A stretch of DNA of 64,000 nucleotides from Primulina eburnea. Taxonomy: Eukaryota > Streptophyta > Magnoliopsida > Lamiales > Gesneriaceae. The translations under genes were made by a program, and so were the position numbers. The notes beneath the pieces are model-generated. The model was not told the origin of the DNA and ran no database searches. It saw nothing but the letters and a program-made list of their open reading frames with translations. Below, in pieces: positions 36,237 to 49,612 of the stretch (the first letter of the stretch is position 1; each line of letters begins with the position of its first letter). The stretch spans positions 44,809,610 to 44,873,609 of the forward strand of contig NC_133103.1 in the NCBI RefSeq assembly GCF_022965805.1, written 5' to 3'.

Positions 36237-37449
36237 ATGGCTGTGGCAATGGCAATGAAAATTGAATGATACCATATTCAATGAACAATAGATATCAAGA
36301 CAATATAGATGATATTTCTTTGCATGAATTAAATCAAGGAATTGATAGTTCTGTGACCTGTGACCTGTGATAAGTATCTCTTTGATATAAATATAAAAGC
36401 TGTGAGAGATACTCGTAATCATGAAATTATCCAATGACATGCATGTAATTACTATCGTCCTTGGCTTTAATCACAGGGACTTCATTGAGGCAATTGAACA
36501 AACAATTGGTAGACACAATGGATTACTAGCTCTTTTATCAATGAATTCAAGAATATTCTTTTGATCAATGGATATATAACCATAACAATGTACTATAACA
36601 ATGGAAGGAGCTAGACATGAATAAACATAACTTTTATACATATAAATATCATGTGAGCACAAATGAAAATTTCTACTTACAACCCACAAGCACTTGGTTG
36701 CTAAAATGATCTTGAAGGAATTCCTACAACAATATTCATGAATTCAACCATTAATCATCACCATAAATCCAAGGAATAAACCAAGCCAACAAAACCTTCT
36801 ACTTCTCAAACCTTTATTAACTCAAAAGATAGTATCCTTACCTTGAAGCTTGGAAATTGAGATAGGAGAACCTAAGAAAGAAACTAAAATCATTGAGCTT
36901 GAAGTAGAAGATGAAGGAGAGAAAACCTTGGAGAGAAATGCTAGAACCGATGGAAACTAATGGAGCTTGATAGAAATGAGTGGAACCATCTAGAATAGAA
37001 GCTATAAGCCTTCAATCCCTAAAACGTGTTTTTAAAAAAACACTTTCGCCCGACTAGTGCCACGACGCCACTTAATTGGCGCTGCCCCCTGAACCAGCAG
37101 CGCTGCTCCTCGGCGCTATGGCACTGCCCCTACACCTAAAAACCATTATCAAATCACTTAAACTCCATCATCTTCCAAGGCCATATAATACCAATGAAAT
37201 TAAACATCCAAATACTTGCTCAAATCATCCATAAAAACATAACAACAATAACTCATTCCCCTCCATAACCATCATCAACTATAACACCAAAAACAATAGC
37301 CATTCTTTTAACATAATCATCAAACCATCAATCAAATTTCATCAATATACTTTCACAACCATAACCACTAACAATACCATAACACAATAACCATAAATCC
37401 AAATAATACATTATTGGCAATAGAATGATACAAAGGTTGGAATATTACA
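36237..37449 (-). repeat. Alpha 3' LTR, proximal part (right of nested insertion)
   Basis: Resumes with the duplicated ATGGC and ends GGTTGGAATATTACA, i.e. the LTR starts TGTAATATTCCAACC in element orientation. Carries the promoter-proximal GC-rich cassette at about 37052-37130 next to AAACGTGTTTTTAAAAAAACAC. It is followed by the polypurine tract (ATCTCTCCTCCTTAT on the plus strand, 37450-37464). Confidence 0.9.
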
Positions 37450-37460
37450 ATCTCTCCTCC

Positions 37461-38824
37461 TTATAAAAATTTCGTCCCCGAAATTTGCTTACCGAAAAAT
37501 AAATCAGGATAACGTTGTTTCATTTCCTCCTTCGGTTCCCATGTAGCCTCTTCAATTTCTTTATTCCGCCATAGAACTTTCACAAGTCCAATTTTCTTAT
37601 TTCTTAACACTTTTACCTTGTGATCAAGAATTTGAACCAAAACTTCTATGTAGCTTAAATTAGGTAAAAGATCCAAAGATTCGTATCGAAGAACATGGGA
37701 TGGATTAGAAAGATACTTACGTAGCATAGAAACATGGAAGACATTGTGAACTCGATTCAAATCTGGTGGCAATGCAAGACGATTGGCTCGGTCTCCAATC
37801 TTATCAATAATCTCAAATGACCCAATGTAACGAGGACTCAGTTTACCTTTCTTACCAAATCGCATAACTCCTTTGAGAGGAGATATCTTAATGAAAACAT
37901 GATCACCAACCTCGAATGCCAAAGGCCTTCATCTTACATCAGCATAACTCTTCTGTCTAGACTGAGCGGTTTTCATTCTCTCTTGGATCAATGCCACAAC
38001 ATCTGCTGTTTGTTGAACCAACTCTGGGCCAAACATCTTCCTTTCTCCAACCTCTTTCCAATACAACGGTGATCGGCACTTTTTTCCATATAAATCTACA
38101 TAGGGTGCCATGCCCATTGAAGGCTGGTAGCTGTTGTTATACGTGAATTCCATCAAAGGCAACTTGGAATCCCAACTTCCTGGGAAATCAATGGTACAAG
38201 CTCTTAACATATCTTCAAGAATTTGGATAACCCTTTTGGATTGCCCGTCTCTTTGAGGATGGTAGGCGGTACTAAAAGCCAATTTCGCACCTAAGGCTCT
38301 ATGCAAACTTTTTCTGAACTCAGATGCAAATCTTTGATCGCGATCTGAATCTATTGATACCAGTATCCCATGAATTCTCACAATTTCTTGAATATTAGCC
38401 TCAGAATATTGATTCATAGAATATGTCGTCTTGACTGGAAGAAAATGTGATGACTTGGTCAATCGATCCACAATCACCCAAATAGAATTGAAGCCCTTCT
38501 GAGTCTTGGAAACCCAACAACAAATCCACAGTGATATGATCCCATTTCCATTGCGGTATAGGTAAAGATTGCAACAATACCACTGGTCTTTGATGCTCAA
38601 TATTAACCTGCTGACAAGTTAAACATTCAGAAACAAATAATATGATATCTTTCTTCATACCTGGCCACCAGTAAAGACGTTGAAAATCTTGATACATCTT
38701 GGTACTACCAGGGTGTACCGAATATGACGTTGTATGAGCTTCAAGAAGAACATCTTTTCGAATGTCATCACCCATAGGAACACATATCCTACCTCAAAAG
38801 GTCAGCAAACCATCACAATTCTAC
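37461..38824 (-). pseudogene. Alpha integrase and chromodomain remnant
   Basis: 3' end of alpha pol. From the hAT junction the minus strand gives a degenerate CVPMGDDIRKDVL and the HHCC finger (LLEAHTTSYSVHPG, CLTCQQ) in one frame. A frameshift near 38500-38520 leads to [29 protein letters not shown] (second catalytic Asp), HPQRDGQSKRVIQ (the usual catalytic Glu position in QSE is Lys here) and [20 protein letters not shown] at 37929-37931 stops that frame. The rest gives GKLSPRYIGSFEIIDKIGD, HVSMLRKYLSNPSHVL and a chromodomain with VKVLWRNKEIEEATWEPKEE, ending at 37461. Confidence 0.9.
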
Positions 38825-38831
38825 TAGGGCT

Positions 38832-40025
38832 GTAAACGAATCGAATCGAACCAAATATTAAGAAATTTTCAGTATTCGAGCTCGAGCTCGAATCCGAATA
38901 AACATATTTGAAGCTCGATTCGAAACTCGAACTTTTATTATTTTCGATTCAAACTCGATTCGAACTGAGGCTCGAGTTCGAATTCGATTCGAACTTTTCA
39001 AATACTAAATCGAATAATTCGAATCGCTGCTAGAAGAAATGGTGGTTTGTTTCATTGCTCAATTGTTATTCAAAAATATTAAAATGTATCACCTATCTAC
39101 ACCAAAAAGCAAGTATAACAAACCATTAAATATTAGTCCTCCTTGATTTCATTACACTTTTGAATCATCAATTTACAATTTTTCATCAAACAAAATATGC
39201 ATCAAATTTCCAGTTAAGCCATTTCATCCAAACTTGAAGATCCTTTATCAAATACCTGCACACAATAAAATTCGTATGTTTTGTTTATTTGCATAAATAC
39301 AGTAAACATGATAGAAAAAAAAAGATAATGTATATGATTATTTACCTTCCAAAAGTTAAATATCAACACTATTTAACTATCAAACTTCAGCAAAATAGTT
39401 CAAAAGTCCATTCTTTTCTTAAATACCTGCATTCAGAAAATTCACATGTTTAATTTATTTATAAAAAACAGAAAAAAAAAACAAGATAATACACATAATT
39501 GTTTACCTCCAAAAATTTAAAGATCAACACTCTTCAACTATCAAAAGGCTATTATCAAGCAACATATAAGCTTGAACAATTTGAACTTCAACAAAATAAT
39601 TACATCATATTCAACTCCTCAAATCCTACAATAAGAAATTATATTTATAATGCATTTTCACTATTTGATGAAAATGTGAATAGAATAATAATAAGATAGT
39701 TAATATGATTTCTTACCTTTCAAAACAGAAACATTTTAAACTACTTAAATATCAAAAGTCTAAGCTCTCAGCACAATCAACTTATCAAGCAGTTACCATC
39801 CTGCATTTAAATAAAATAGTTACATATTTTTTGCACGAGAAAAGCAAAGAAAATATACCAAAATGTGAGAGTAGCAACTAGCCAACATAATTAGTTATCT
39901 TCACATATGAAATATACATACCATTAATGAGTTCAATCGACTGGTAACTCAATTGACTTGTGCTGTTTTTCAGCCTGCAATAAATAAAAATAAAACTTAT
40001 GTAACAATGTAAAACTCGCTTAGAA
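38832..40025. other. hAT 3' subterminal region, non-coding
   Basis: Between the transposase stop and the left inverted repeat. 38840-39025 is crowded with TTCGAA, CTCGAA and GAATCGAA motifs, the usual kind of subterminal transposase-binding sites. 39030-40020 is AT-rich, with repeated TACCTNCAAAA segments, and no coding capacity is recognised. Confidence 0.6.
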
Positions 40026-40564
40026 TTAGAAAAAAAATATCTTCATCTTTCTTGCCACTCCATATCGCTTTCGACACCAATCTCCTCCACACATCAACAT
40101 TTCCACAGTAGCAAGAGCTAAAGAAGGACGATACTTGTCAATAACACGACTCCCTGCACTAAATGTGGCCTCTGAAGCACTTGTGGTGATAGGTACAGCT
40201 AAAATTATCTCTGGCCATGGAAGATAATATCGGAAATTTGTACACATTCAACTTCCACCAAATCAAAGCATCAAACTCTTCTTTTGGATCAAATCGATGA
40301 CATCCTTCCTCCAAGTAAACATCCAACTCAGATTTTTCTGGTTGCATAGTTTCCATCTCTTTCAAATAAGAAGAAAATTCAAACCATCCTGGTGATGAAG
40401 TAGTATTTTCTTCCACACTTCGACTCAATAGATTACTCCCTAGAGATTCTGAACCATTCCTTGATTCCTGGAGGTTTTCAATAGCACTTTCTGCATATTC
40501 CCTGTAAATATCATACAAAACTCTTCGACCATTCATAATATTATCTTGTGCATCTCCTGTCGAA
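40026..40564 (-). pseudogene. hAT transposase, 3' part with dimerisation domain
   Basis: Continues the gene from 51206 once delta is removed; the join reads in frame into STGDAQDNIMNGRRVLYDIY. It then has an acidic Ser-rich linker and the hAT C-terminal dimerisation domain, [27 protein letters not shown], and (after a one-base frameshift near 40215) [20 protein letters not shown] and [16 protein letters not shown]. The stop is at 40026. This domain pairs transposase monomers. The family resembles the BED-finger RICESLEEPER/DAYSLEEPER group. Confidence 0.9.
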
Positions 40565-40569
40565 TAAAG

Positions 40570-41465
40570 TGTAACACTCGTGACTAAAATGCGTAATTAG
40601 TGCGGAAGCTTTAAAATATAATTTGGAGAAAATGTGTTAATCTAAAAAAATTTGGGTAGCATCTCCCCGTAAATAGGACATGCCACCTGTCTCAAACAAC
40701 ACATAAAACACATGCAAAATATTTTCATATTCATCAGATACCATTAAGTAAAGTATCTACACATCTTTCCAAAACCAAAGCGCAAAACAAGATTTTCAAT
40801 ATTTTCCAAACTAGCCAAATGCTTGACAATAACAAAATAACATCCATTCAAAATCTCCAAAGTTTGGCATATTCCATTCTCTCGCTTCGACAACTCAGGG
40901 ATGATCAGTCTTTCTTACATGTGCCTGCATCACATGAACATAACTAGAATGAGTATAAAACTCAGCAAATGGAATCAATACTAACAAGATACATATATAT
41001 CATTTTATTGTAAAACATAAAAAGGATAGCCTCAATTTCATTTTCTTGAAAACATTATCCATCTCATTTCATACACGTCGAATAACCATTAATATCATCC
41101 GTCAAGAATTATAATACAACAATACATAGGGATGATATTCATTTCATTGATCAACTGAAGAATTGATAGTTCTTATAAGATATTTCATTCATTGCTAACC
41201 CTCTTCGTTAAAACAAATCTTATAGGAGGGACACGTACCTCTGCATAAAATGTATCTTATAAGAGAGCACACGTTTTCATCGTTAATTGGCCAATTACAT
41301 TGCGGATTTAGAATTGCCAGAGGCAAAACCGCTACTATCACTATCAATCCAATCATTCAATCTTATAAACTTCATTCAAGCATTTTATCAAACACATTAA
41401 AGGCATCTTGAAAAGTTTAACTCCTTTCATTCAAAATGCATATAATTGCACTACCATATATACAT

Positions 41466-41547
<82 letters not shown>

Positions 41548-42740
41548 TGAATGGAATTTGAAAGGAGTCAACATCATAAAATCATCAAAAAACATACATA
41601 TAGGATCATGTGATGCATTGAAGAAATTATTCCACTTACAACACTTGGAGCACTTGTTTTCCTAAATCTTGATGGTAATCCTACAACAATAAACCCAATA
41701 ACTAACCATCAACTCCAAAATAATAACATTAGATGACCATTTAACCCAATACATCTATCACAACCATCATGCCCTAACTTCGCCATCTTCATAACTCAAA
41801 AACAAGAAGAAATTCACTTACCTTTGCTCCTTTTGCTAAAAAGATGAAGTTCCAACTCCGGATTGAAGATTAATTTGCTTGATTGAAAGAAAGGATAAGA
41901 AGAAAATGCATAACCCTAGCTTGGAATCGTTGGTGAAGAGAAAGAAAAGAAGAGAAATGAGGAAAAGTTGTGTCTCAACAGATTTTATACCTTAAAACAC
42001 CCAAAACATGTTTTTTGTATTGTGCTGGGCGCTCGGGCGGTCATATATTACCGCCCTAGCGCGGACCATACTGTCCCAGACCAAAATTTCAGAACCAATG
42101 GCGCTCGGGCGGTAGTTTCTTACCGCTCGGGCGCCGCTCTGCGCACAGCCTCCTCAAAGATCGCCTCCGAAATGCCTCTTCCCTTCATAATCTGGAAAAA
42201 CGGTAAACTACAAAGTTGTAGCTCTATGTCTTATCTTGAATTCCTCCAAATTTCAGATCATTTGGAGGTCTGAGTAAAAAGGTATGCTCAATCTCCCAAC
42301 ATGTGCCACTGTAGGAACGACGATACACACGACACACTTCAGGGCGCTTTTGGCTAGTCTTCCACAATGATTTGGACAAAACCCAAAATAACAAAGTTAT
42401 AGCCTTATGTCTTATCTTTCTAATGAAAGTGGCCTCACATCATTTGGATCAATATACAAAACATTATGCTAAAAACCACAACTACTGTCACAGTTTCATA
42501 CCGTTTTGACACTTCCATTACTTATTTGGCCAAGGATCAACTTTCTATTCTACCCATCCATTCTCGGTTTCATTCTAAATCATTCAATACCATTCATATC
42601 ATATCTTAAAACCATAAACCATCATCATTACATCACATATTCCCAAACGATCATCATAATAAACCATAAAAGGAATAATGACCATACTTAATCATAATCA
42701 TTACCTTACATCATATGCATACGCATGTCTGAGCGTTACA
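40570..42740 (-). repeat. Delta 3' LTR
   Basis: TGTAACACTCGTGACTAAAA to GAGCGTTACA on the plus strand. Contains (CA)n(TA)n at 41471-41545 and the GC-rich inverted-repeat cassette at about 42025-42140 (GCGCTCGGGCGGT ... ACCGCCCTAGCGC), followed in element orientation by GGTATAAAATC, a likely TATA box. Confidence 0.95.
41471..41545. repeat. (CA)n(TA)n microsatellite in delta 3' LTR
   Basis: About 14 CA units followed by about 23 TA units. The same place in the 5' LTR forward arm (48305-48320) is nearly absent, and in the inverted arm is a 72-bp TA run (49531-49602). The length differs in each LTR copy. Confidence 0.9.
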
Positions 42741-42780
42741 ATTCTCCCCTCCTTAAGAAATTTCGTCCCCGAAATCGCCA

Positions 42781-43128
42781 TTACTGTGCGAATAACTCAG
42801 GATATCGCTGCTTTATTTCCTCCTCTGGTTCCCAAGTTGCTTCTTCAACCAACTGATTACGCCAAAGAATCTTGATAATGCAGATCTCCTTATTCCTTAG
42901 TACTTTAACCTTGCGATCTAAAATCTGGATTGGTACTTCTTGATAAGTCAAGTTCGGCATCAGATCCAACGCTTCATGTCTAAGAACATGAGAAGGGTTC
43001 GAGATGTACTTCCTGAGCATTGAGACGTGAAATACATTGTGGACTCTATCCAAATCCGATGGTAAGGCTAGACGATATGCTCTTTCTCCTATCCTGTCCA
43101 GAATTTATCCTGTCCAGAATTTCAAATG
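42781..43128 (-). pseudogene. Delta pol C-terminus with chromodomain, out of frame
   Basis: Encodes VHNVFHVSMLRKYISNPSHVL and then a chromodomain with IIKILWRNQLVEEATWEPEEE, ending at a stop at 42781. It belongs to the preceding pol frame but is shifted by a 16-bp tandem duplication (unit ATCCTGTCCAGAATTT, copies at 43095-43110 and 43111-43126 approximately) just after the GPFEILDR motif. The chromodomain would otherwise be the C-terminal end of the integrase. Confidence 0.9.
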
Positions 43129-46100
43129 GGCCGATAAATCTTGGGCTCAGCTTTCCTTTCCTGCCAAATCTCATAATGCCTTTTAGAGGGGCAATTTTTA
43201 AAAATACATGATCTCCAACTTCAAATTCCAAAGGCCTTCTTCGGTTATCGGCATAACTTTTCTGTCTGGTTTGGGCCGTCTTCATTCTATCCTGGATTAA
43301 AGCAATCACATCAGCTGTCTGTTGAACCAATTCTGGTCCTAACATCTTTCTTTCACCGACTTCATCCCAATTTAACGGTGACCTACATTTTCTGCCATAC
43401 AATGCCTCGTATGGTGCCATGCCAATCGTCGCCTGATAACTATTGTTATAAGTAAATTCTGCAAGTGGCAATTTAGAATCCCAACTACCAGGAAAATCAA
43501 TCGTGCAGGCTCGTAGCATATCTTCAAGAATCTGAATCACCCTCTCTGACTGCCCGTCACTCTGAGGATGATAAGCTGTGCTAAAAGCCAACCTGGTGCC
43601 CAAGGCTCTGTGCAAGCTCTTCCAAAATTCGGAAGTAAACCTCGGGTCATGGTCAGATACAATTGACACAGGGATACCATGAAGTCTCACAATCTCAGCT
43701 ACATAAGCTTCAGCATACTGATTCATTGTAAACGTCGTCTTGACTGGAAGAAAATGAGCCGACTTGGTTAACCTGTCAACAATCACCCAGATGGAGTTGT
43801 AACCCTTTGGTGTTCTTGGAAGTCCCGTTACGAAGTCCATGGTGATGTGCTCCCACTTCCACTGAGGTATTGGGAGGGATTGCAAAGTTCCAGCAGGTCT
43901 TTGATGCTCAATCTTTACCTGCTGACACGTTAGACATTCGAATATGAATTTTGCGATATCACTTTTCATACCTGGCCACCAGTAGAGACGTCGGAGATCC
44001 TGATACATCTTGGTGCTACCTGGATGTATCGAGTATGGCGCGGTATAAGCCTCTGTCAAAACATCCCGTCGAATGTCATCACCACTGGGAACACATATCC
44101 GACTTCTAAACATTAACAAATCATCAGTGTTCATCGCAAACTCTGTATTTCCTTTCTCATTGGCTTTAGATCGCAATTTCATCAATTGATTGTCATTAGG
44201 TTGCTCCCGTCGTAACCTATCTGTCAGCATCAGTCGAATAACCAAAGCTGCAAGTCTAGCAATGGTCCCTTGCTCTACCATAGCGATCTCGCTCCTCTGA
44301 AGATCCAATAGCAACGGCTTCTGAATCAATGAGCTCAAAGAAGAAACTGACTTGCGGCTCAAAGCATCTGCAACGACGTTTGCTTTACCTGGGTGGTAGC
44401 TAATGGTCACATCATAATCTTTAACAAGTTCTAACCACCTCCTCTGCCGCATATTGAGTTTCTTCTGAGAGAATAGATATTTCAAGCTCTTATAGTCTGT
44501 GAAAACTTCACATTTCTCGCCATACAGATAATGCCTCCATATTTTCAATGCAAAGACCACTGCAGCCAACTCAAGATCGTGGGTGGGATAATTTTTTTCG
44601 TAATCCTTTAACTGGCAAGAAGCATAAGCGATTACTTTCCCATGCTGCATCAGTACAGCTCCAAGTTCCATCTTTGACGCATCAGTGTAAACAATAAAAT
44701 CTTCAGTACCACACGGAAGTGCTAGGATAGGGGCTGATGTCAACTTGTCTTTCAACACTTGAAATCCGTGCTGGCCATCGTTTGTCCACTCAAACTTCAC
44801 CACTTTCCTCGTCAAATTGGTTAATGGCAGGGCTATTTTTGAAAAATTGGCAATAAAACGTCGATAATAACCTGCCAAACCAAGAAAACTACGCACCTCG
44901 GAGACTGTCGTAGGAATAGGCCATTTCTTAATAGCTTCAATCTTCATGGGATCCACAGCAATGCCTTCTCTCGAAACGATATGGCCCAGAAATGATACTT
45001 GCTCTAACCAGAATTCACACTTTTTCAACTTTGCATATAACTGTTGTTCCCTTAATAACTGCAATACAGTTTTGAGATGCTCGACATGAAGTTCCCGAGT
45101 CTTGGAATAAATCAGGATATCGTCAATGAAAACGATAACAAAGCTATACAGATATGGCTTGAAGACCCGGTTCATTAGGTCCATGAAGACAGACGGAGCG
45201 TTCGTCAACCCAAATGACATGACTAAGAACTCATAATGGCCGTACCTGGTTCTGAATGCAGTTTTAGGGACGTTGGCTTCCCTAACTTTCAGCTGATAAT
45301 AACCAGAACGCAGGTTGATCTTTGAAAACACTGTCGCTCCCTGTAGCTGATCAAAGAGATCATCAATCCTCGGCAATGGATATTTATTCTTGATCGTGGC
45401 TTTGTTGATCTTTCTGTAATCAATGCACAACCGCAAAGATCCATCTTTCTTTTTGACAAATAAAACTGGAGCTCCCCACGGAGAAGAACTCGGACGAATA
45501 AAACCTTTGTCTAATAGATCTTGCAACTGATTCTTCAGTTCCTTCATTTCAGTCGGGGCCATTCGGTAAGGAGCTTTTGAAATCAGAGCAGTACCTGGAA
45601 CCAAGTCAATCACGAACTCAACTTCACGGTCAGGTGGCAATCCAGGCACATCATCCGCAAATACGTCAGGAAAATTCCGAACTACCTCAATCTCATTCAA
45701 CTCAATCTTCATCTCAGTATTCAAATCTATCACAGCAGCTAAAAATCCATGACACCCCTTTGATAACATTTCATGAGCTTTGAGACAAGAAATATATGGA
45801 GTGTCAAGTGAAATACCTGAACTCTGGAAAATCCCGCTATCATCAACTTCTGCAGGAAATCGCACTGTTTTAGCCACACAGTCAATAACGGCACGATATG
45901 ACGATAGCCAGTCCATTCCCAAAATAACATCAAACGCCACCATGGGAATAATAATAAGATCAGCAAAATAGATTTTCTCATTTACTTGCACTGTACAACC
46001 TTTAAGAATACTAGAAGGCCATAATTCGTCTCCCGATGGCAACAAAATACTATAGTGGAGGGGTTCAAAAGATGGAACAACATTCAAAGAGCGCAAGAAA

Positions 46101-46381
46101 ATTTCAGACATAAAGGAATGTGTAGCACCAGTGTCAATCAATGTAATAGCGGCCTTGCCTGAAATTAAGATAGTACCTGATATAACAGAAGAATCAGGAT
46201 TTGCGCCTTCTTTGGTCATAGTGAAGATTCTGCCTTGAACCCTATCTTTCCCTTTCTCACCTTTCACTGGACAATTTTTTGATAACATGTCCAACACCTC
46301 CACAACGAAAGCATCGATTACTTCCAACCAAGCACTCACCTGTATGCATTTTGCCACATTTTGGACATACAGATCGATCAT
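43046..46381 (-). pseudogene. Delta pol: protease, RT, RNase H, integrase
   Basis: Longest open frame in the window (1,111 codons as an ORF; homology starts at about 46270). Domains in order: aspartic protease with [12 protein letters not shown] and [11 protein letters not shown] with [35 protein letters not shown]; RNase H with [32 protein letters not shown] and FTDYKSL; HHCC finger with [10 protein letters not shown] and CLTCQQ; integrase core with [35 protein letters not shown]. Oddities: the first His of the HHCC finger is Tyr (TEAYTAPYS, where alpha and beta have EAH), and the usual SDRD is SDHD; both fit C-to-T or G-to-A changes. The frame ends early after the 16-bp duplication at about 43100, and its fusion to gag is lost through a one-base frameshift. 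Confidence 0.9.
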
Positions 46382-47228
46382 ATGTAGGCGGTGGCATAGA
46401 AGCTTTGGGTCAATGCTCCTCTTTTTCTTTGCCTCTGAACTTGCCCTTACCTTTCCATCCAGATCCTTGGCCTTTAGTAGAAAAATCTTGGCGCTTCAAT
46501 TGTCTTTCTCTTTCAATTTCCTTCTCGTCCTGCTCGGCCATCCTTGCTTTTTCAACAATCTCTTTATATGAAGTAGCTTTAGACATTCAAACGTCTCTTT
46601 TAATTTCAGCCTGGACACCTCTAAGAAAATGCTCGCCCTTTTCGATGTCATTGCTGGCCAGATATGGGGCAAACTGACACCCCTCTTCGAATTTGAGAAT
46701 ATACTCTTGCATTGACATATTTCCTTGCTTCAATTCTAAAAATTCCTTCACTTTCTGACTTCGAACATCTCGAGGAAAATATTTGTCGTAGAATAAATCT
46801 TTAAACTCCTGCCACTTGAGTGCCGAGACATTAACTGATATCTTGGTGGCATCCCACCAAGTCCTCGCCGTCTTGGTCAGTAGAAAAATGGCACAGCTGA
46901 CTCGATCTATATATTGAAACTGAAGATAATCATATATAGCCTCCACAGCTTTGACTCATTCCAAGGCGACCATGGGATCAATGCTACCATCAAATTCTGG
47001 TGGCTTCATCTTACGAAAGCGTTCGAATTCGCCTTCACTACTGGGCTCGGGCCTCACTTGCTCTCTCTCTCTCTCTCTCTCCCTCACCCTGCATTCTGCA
47101 TTCGCAAGAGCTGCTGAATTTGCTCGCCGTGTACTTTGGCATGTTCTTTCAGTAACTTGCTAAATTCACCAACCACTCTAGATGATGAACTATCCTCCCC
47201 TTCTGATGCTTTACGCTTAGGCGGCATG
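46270..47228 (-). pseudogene. Delta gag with four TGA nonsense codons
   Basis: ATG at 47228. The N-terminus MPPKRKASEGEDSSSS and EFSKLLKEHAKVHGEQIQQ matches gamma (63820) and alpha (56897). In-frame TGA codons lie at 47084-47086, 46956-46958, 46587-46589 and 46410-46412. Between them the capsid region is well kept: YDYLQFQYIDRVSCAIFLL, WQEFKDLFYDKYFPRDVR, EFLELKQGNMSMQEY. The CCHC knuckle reads [13 protein letters not shown], where a six-A run (46275-46280) appears one base too long and shifts the frame into pol. A (CT)n run (47061-47080) follows the first stop. All four stops can be explained by C-to-T (or G-to-A) transitions. Confidence 0.9.
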
Positions 47229-47387
47229 ATCCTATGATAAATATTAATTTAAAACCATTTCCATACATAACATATCATAATTATTTAGGCTACACATCCA
47301 TATTATATCAAATGATGCAGGTACATACATACTGAATTGTCGACAGCAGAGAAAGTCATATGCCAAATCATTGGTCCGAAAATCTCA

Positions 47388-47399
47388 GCTCTGATACCA
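47388..47399 (-). other. Delta primer-binding site (initiator Met tRNA)
   Basis: TGGTATCAGAGC on the minus strand, five bases inside the 5' LTR. Identical to the site in alpha, beta and gamma. Confidence 0.95.
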
Positions 47400-47404
47400 C
47401 TAAA

Positions 47405-49525
47405 TGTAACACTCGAGACTAAAATGCGTAATTAGTGCGGAGGCTTTAAAATATAATTTGGAGAAAATGTGTTAATCTAAAAAAATTTGGGCAGCATCTC
47501 CCCATAAATAGGACATGCCACCTGTCTCAAACAACACATAAAACACATGCAAAATATTTTCATATTCATCAGATACCATTAAGTGAAGTATCTACACATC
47601 TTGCCAAAACCAAAGCGCAAAACAAGATTTTAAATATTTTCCAAACTAGCCAAAAGCTTGCCAATAACAAAATAACATCCATTCAAAATCTCCAAAGTTT
47701 GGCATATTCCCTTCTCTCGCTTCGACAACTCAGGGATGATCAGTCTTTCTTACCTGTGCCTGCATCACATGAACATAACTAGAATGAGTATAAAACTCAG
47801 CAAATGGAATCAATACTAACAAGATACATATATATCATTTTATTGTAAAACATAAAAAGGATAGCCTCAATTTCATTTTCTTGAAAACATTATCCATCTC
47901 ATTTAATAAACGTCGAATCACCATTAATATCATCCGTCAAGAATCATAATACAACAATACATAGGGATGATATTCATTTCTTTGATCAACTGAAGAATTG
48001 ATAGTTCTTATAAGATAGTTCATTCATTGCTAACCCTCTTCGTTAAAACGAATCTTATAGGAGGGACACGTACCTCTGAATAAAATGCATCTTATAAGAG
48101 AGCACATGTTTTCATCGTTAATTGGCCAATTACATTGCGGATTTAGAATTGCCAGAGGCAAAACCGCTACTATCACTAACAATCCAATCATTCAATCTTA
48201 TAAAACTTCATTCAAGCATTTTATCAAACACATTAGAGGCATCTTGAAAAGTTTAACTCCTTTCATTCAAAATGCATATAATTGCACTACCATATATACA
48301 TATTTACACATATATATATCATGAATGGAATTTGAAAGGAGTTAACATCATAAAATCATCAAAACACATACATATAGGATCATGTGATGCATTGAAGAAA
48401 TTATTCCACTTACAACACTTGGAGCACTTGTTTTCCTAAATCTTAATGGTAATCCTACAACAATAAACCCAATAACTAACCATCAACTCCAAAATAATAA
48501 CAATAGATGACCATTTAACCCAATACATCTATCACAACCATCATGCCCTAACTTCACCATCTTCATAACTCAAGAACAAGAAGAAATTCACTTACCTTTG
48601 CTCCTTTCGCTAAAAAGATGAAGTTCCAACTCCGGATTGAAGATTAATTTGCTTGACAGAAAGAAAGGATAAGAAAAAAATGCATAACCCTAGCTTGGAA
48701 TCGTTGGTGAAGAGAAATAAAAGAAGAGAAATGAGGAAAAGTTGTGTCTCAACCGATTTTATACCTTAAAACACCCAAAACACGTTTTTTGTATTGTGCT
48801 GGGCACTCGTGCGGTCATATATTACCGCCCTAGCGCGGACCATACTGTCCCAGACCAAAATTTCAGAACCAATGGCGCTCGGGCGGTAGTTTCTTACCGC
48901 TCGGGCGCCGCTCTGCGCACAGCCTCCTCAAAGATCGCCTCCGAAACGCTTCTTCCCGTCATAATCTGGATTTTGTGTTTCGGACAGAAACGTCCACGCT
49001 AGGGCGGTAATATATGGCCGCCCGAGCGCCCAATACAGTACAAAAGCGTGTTTCGGGTGTTTTAAGGTATAAAATCGGTTGGGACTCTCATTTTTCTCAT
49101 TTCCCTTCTCCTCATTTCTCTTCTCCATCGATTCTCAGCTAGGGTTCTTCATCATCTTATTCTTCTCTTATTCCATCAAGCAATTAATCTTCAATCCGGA
49201 GTTGGAAATTCATCTTTTTAGCAAAAAGAGCAAAGGTAAGTGAATTTCTTCTTGTTCTTGAGTTATTGAAGATGGTGGAGTTAGGATTGAGAGTTGTGAT
49301 AGATGTATTAGGTTAAATGGTCATCTAATGTCATTATTTTGGAGTTGATGGTTAGTTATTGGATTTATTATTGTAGGAACACCATCAAGATTTAGGAAAT
49401 CAAGTGCTCCAAGTGTAGTAAGTGGAATCATTTATTCAATGCATCACATGATCCTATATGTATGTGTTTTGATGATTTTATGATGTTAACTCCTTTTGAT
49501 GTTAACTCCTTTCAAATTCTATTCA

Positions 49526-49612
<87 letters not shown>

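Noticed and set aside
41968..42273. ORF repeated at 48742-49002 and 50428-50619
   Set aside because: It covers the GC-rich LTR cassette. Recurrence reflects LTR copies, and the ORF length changes freely between them.
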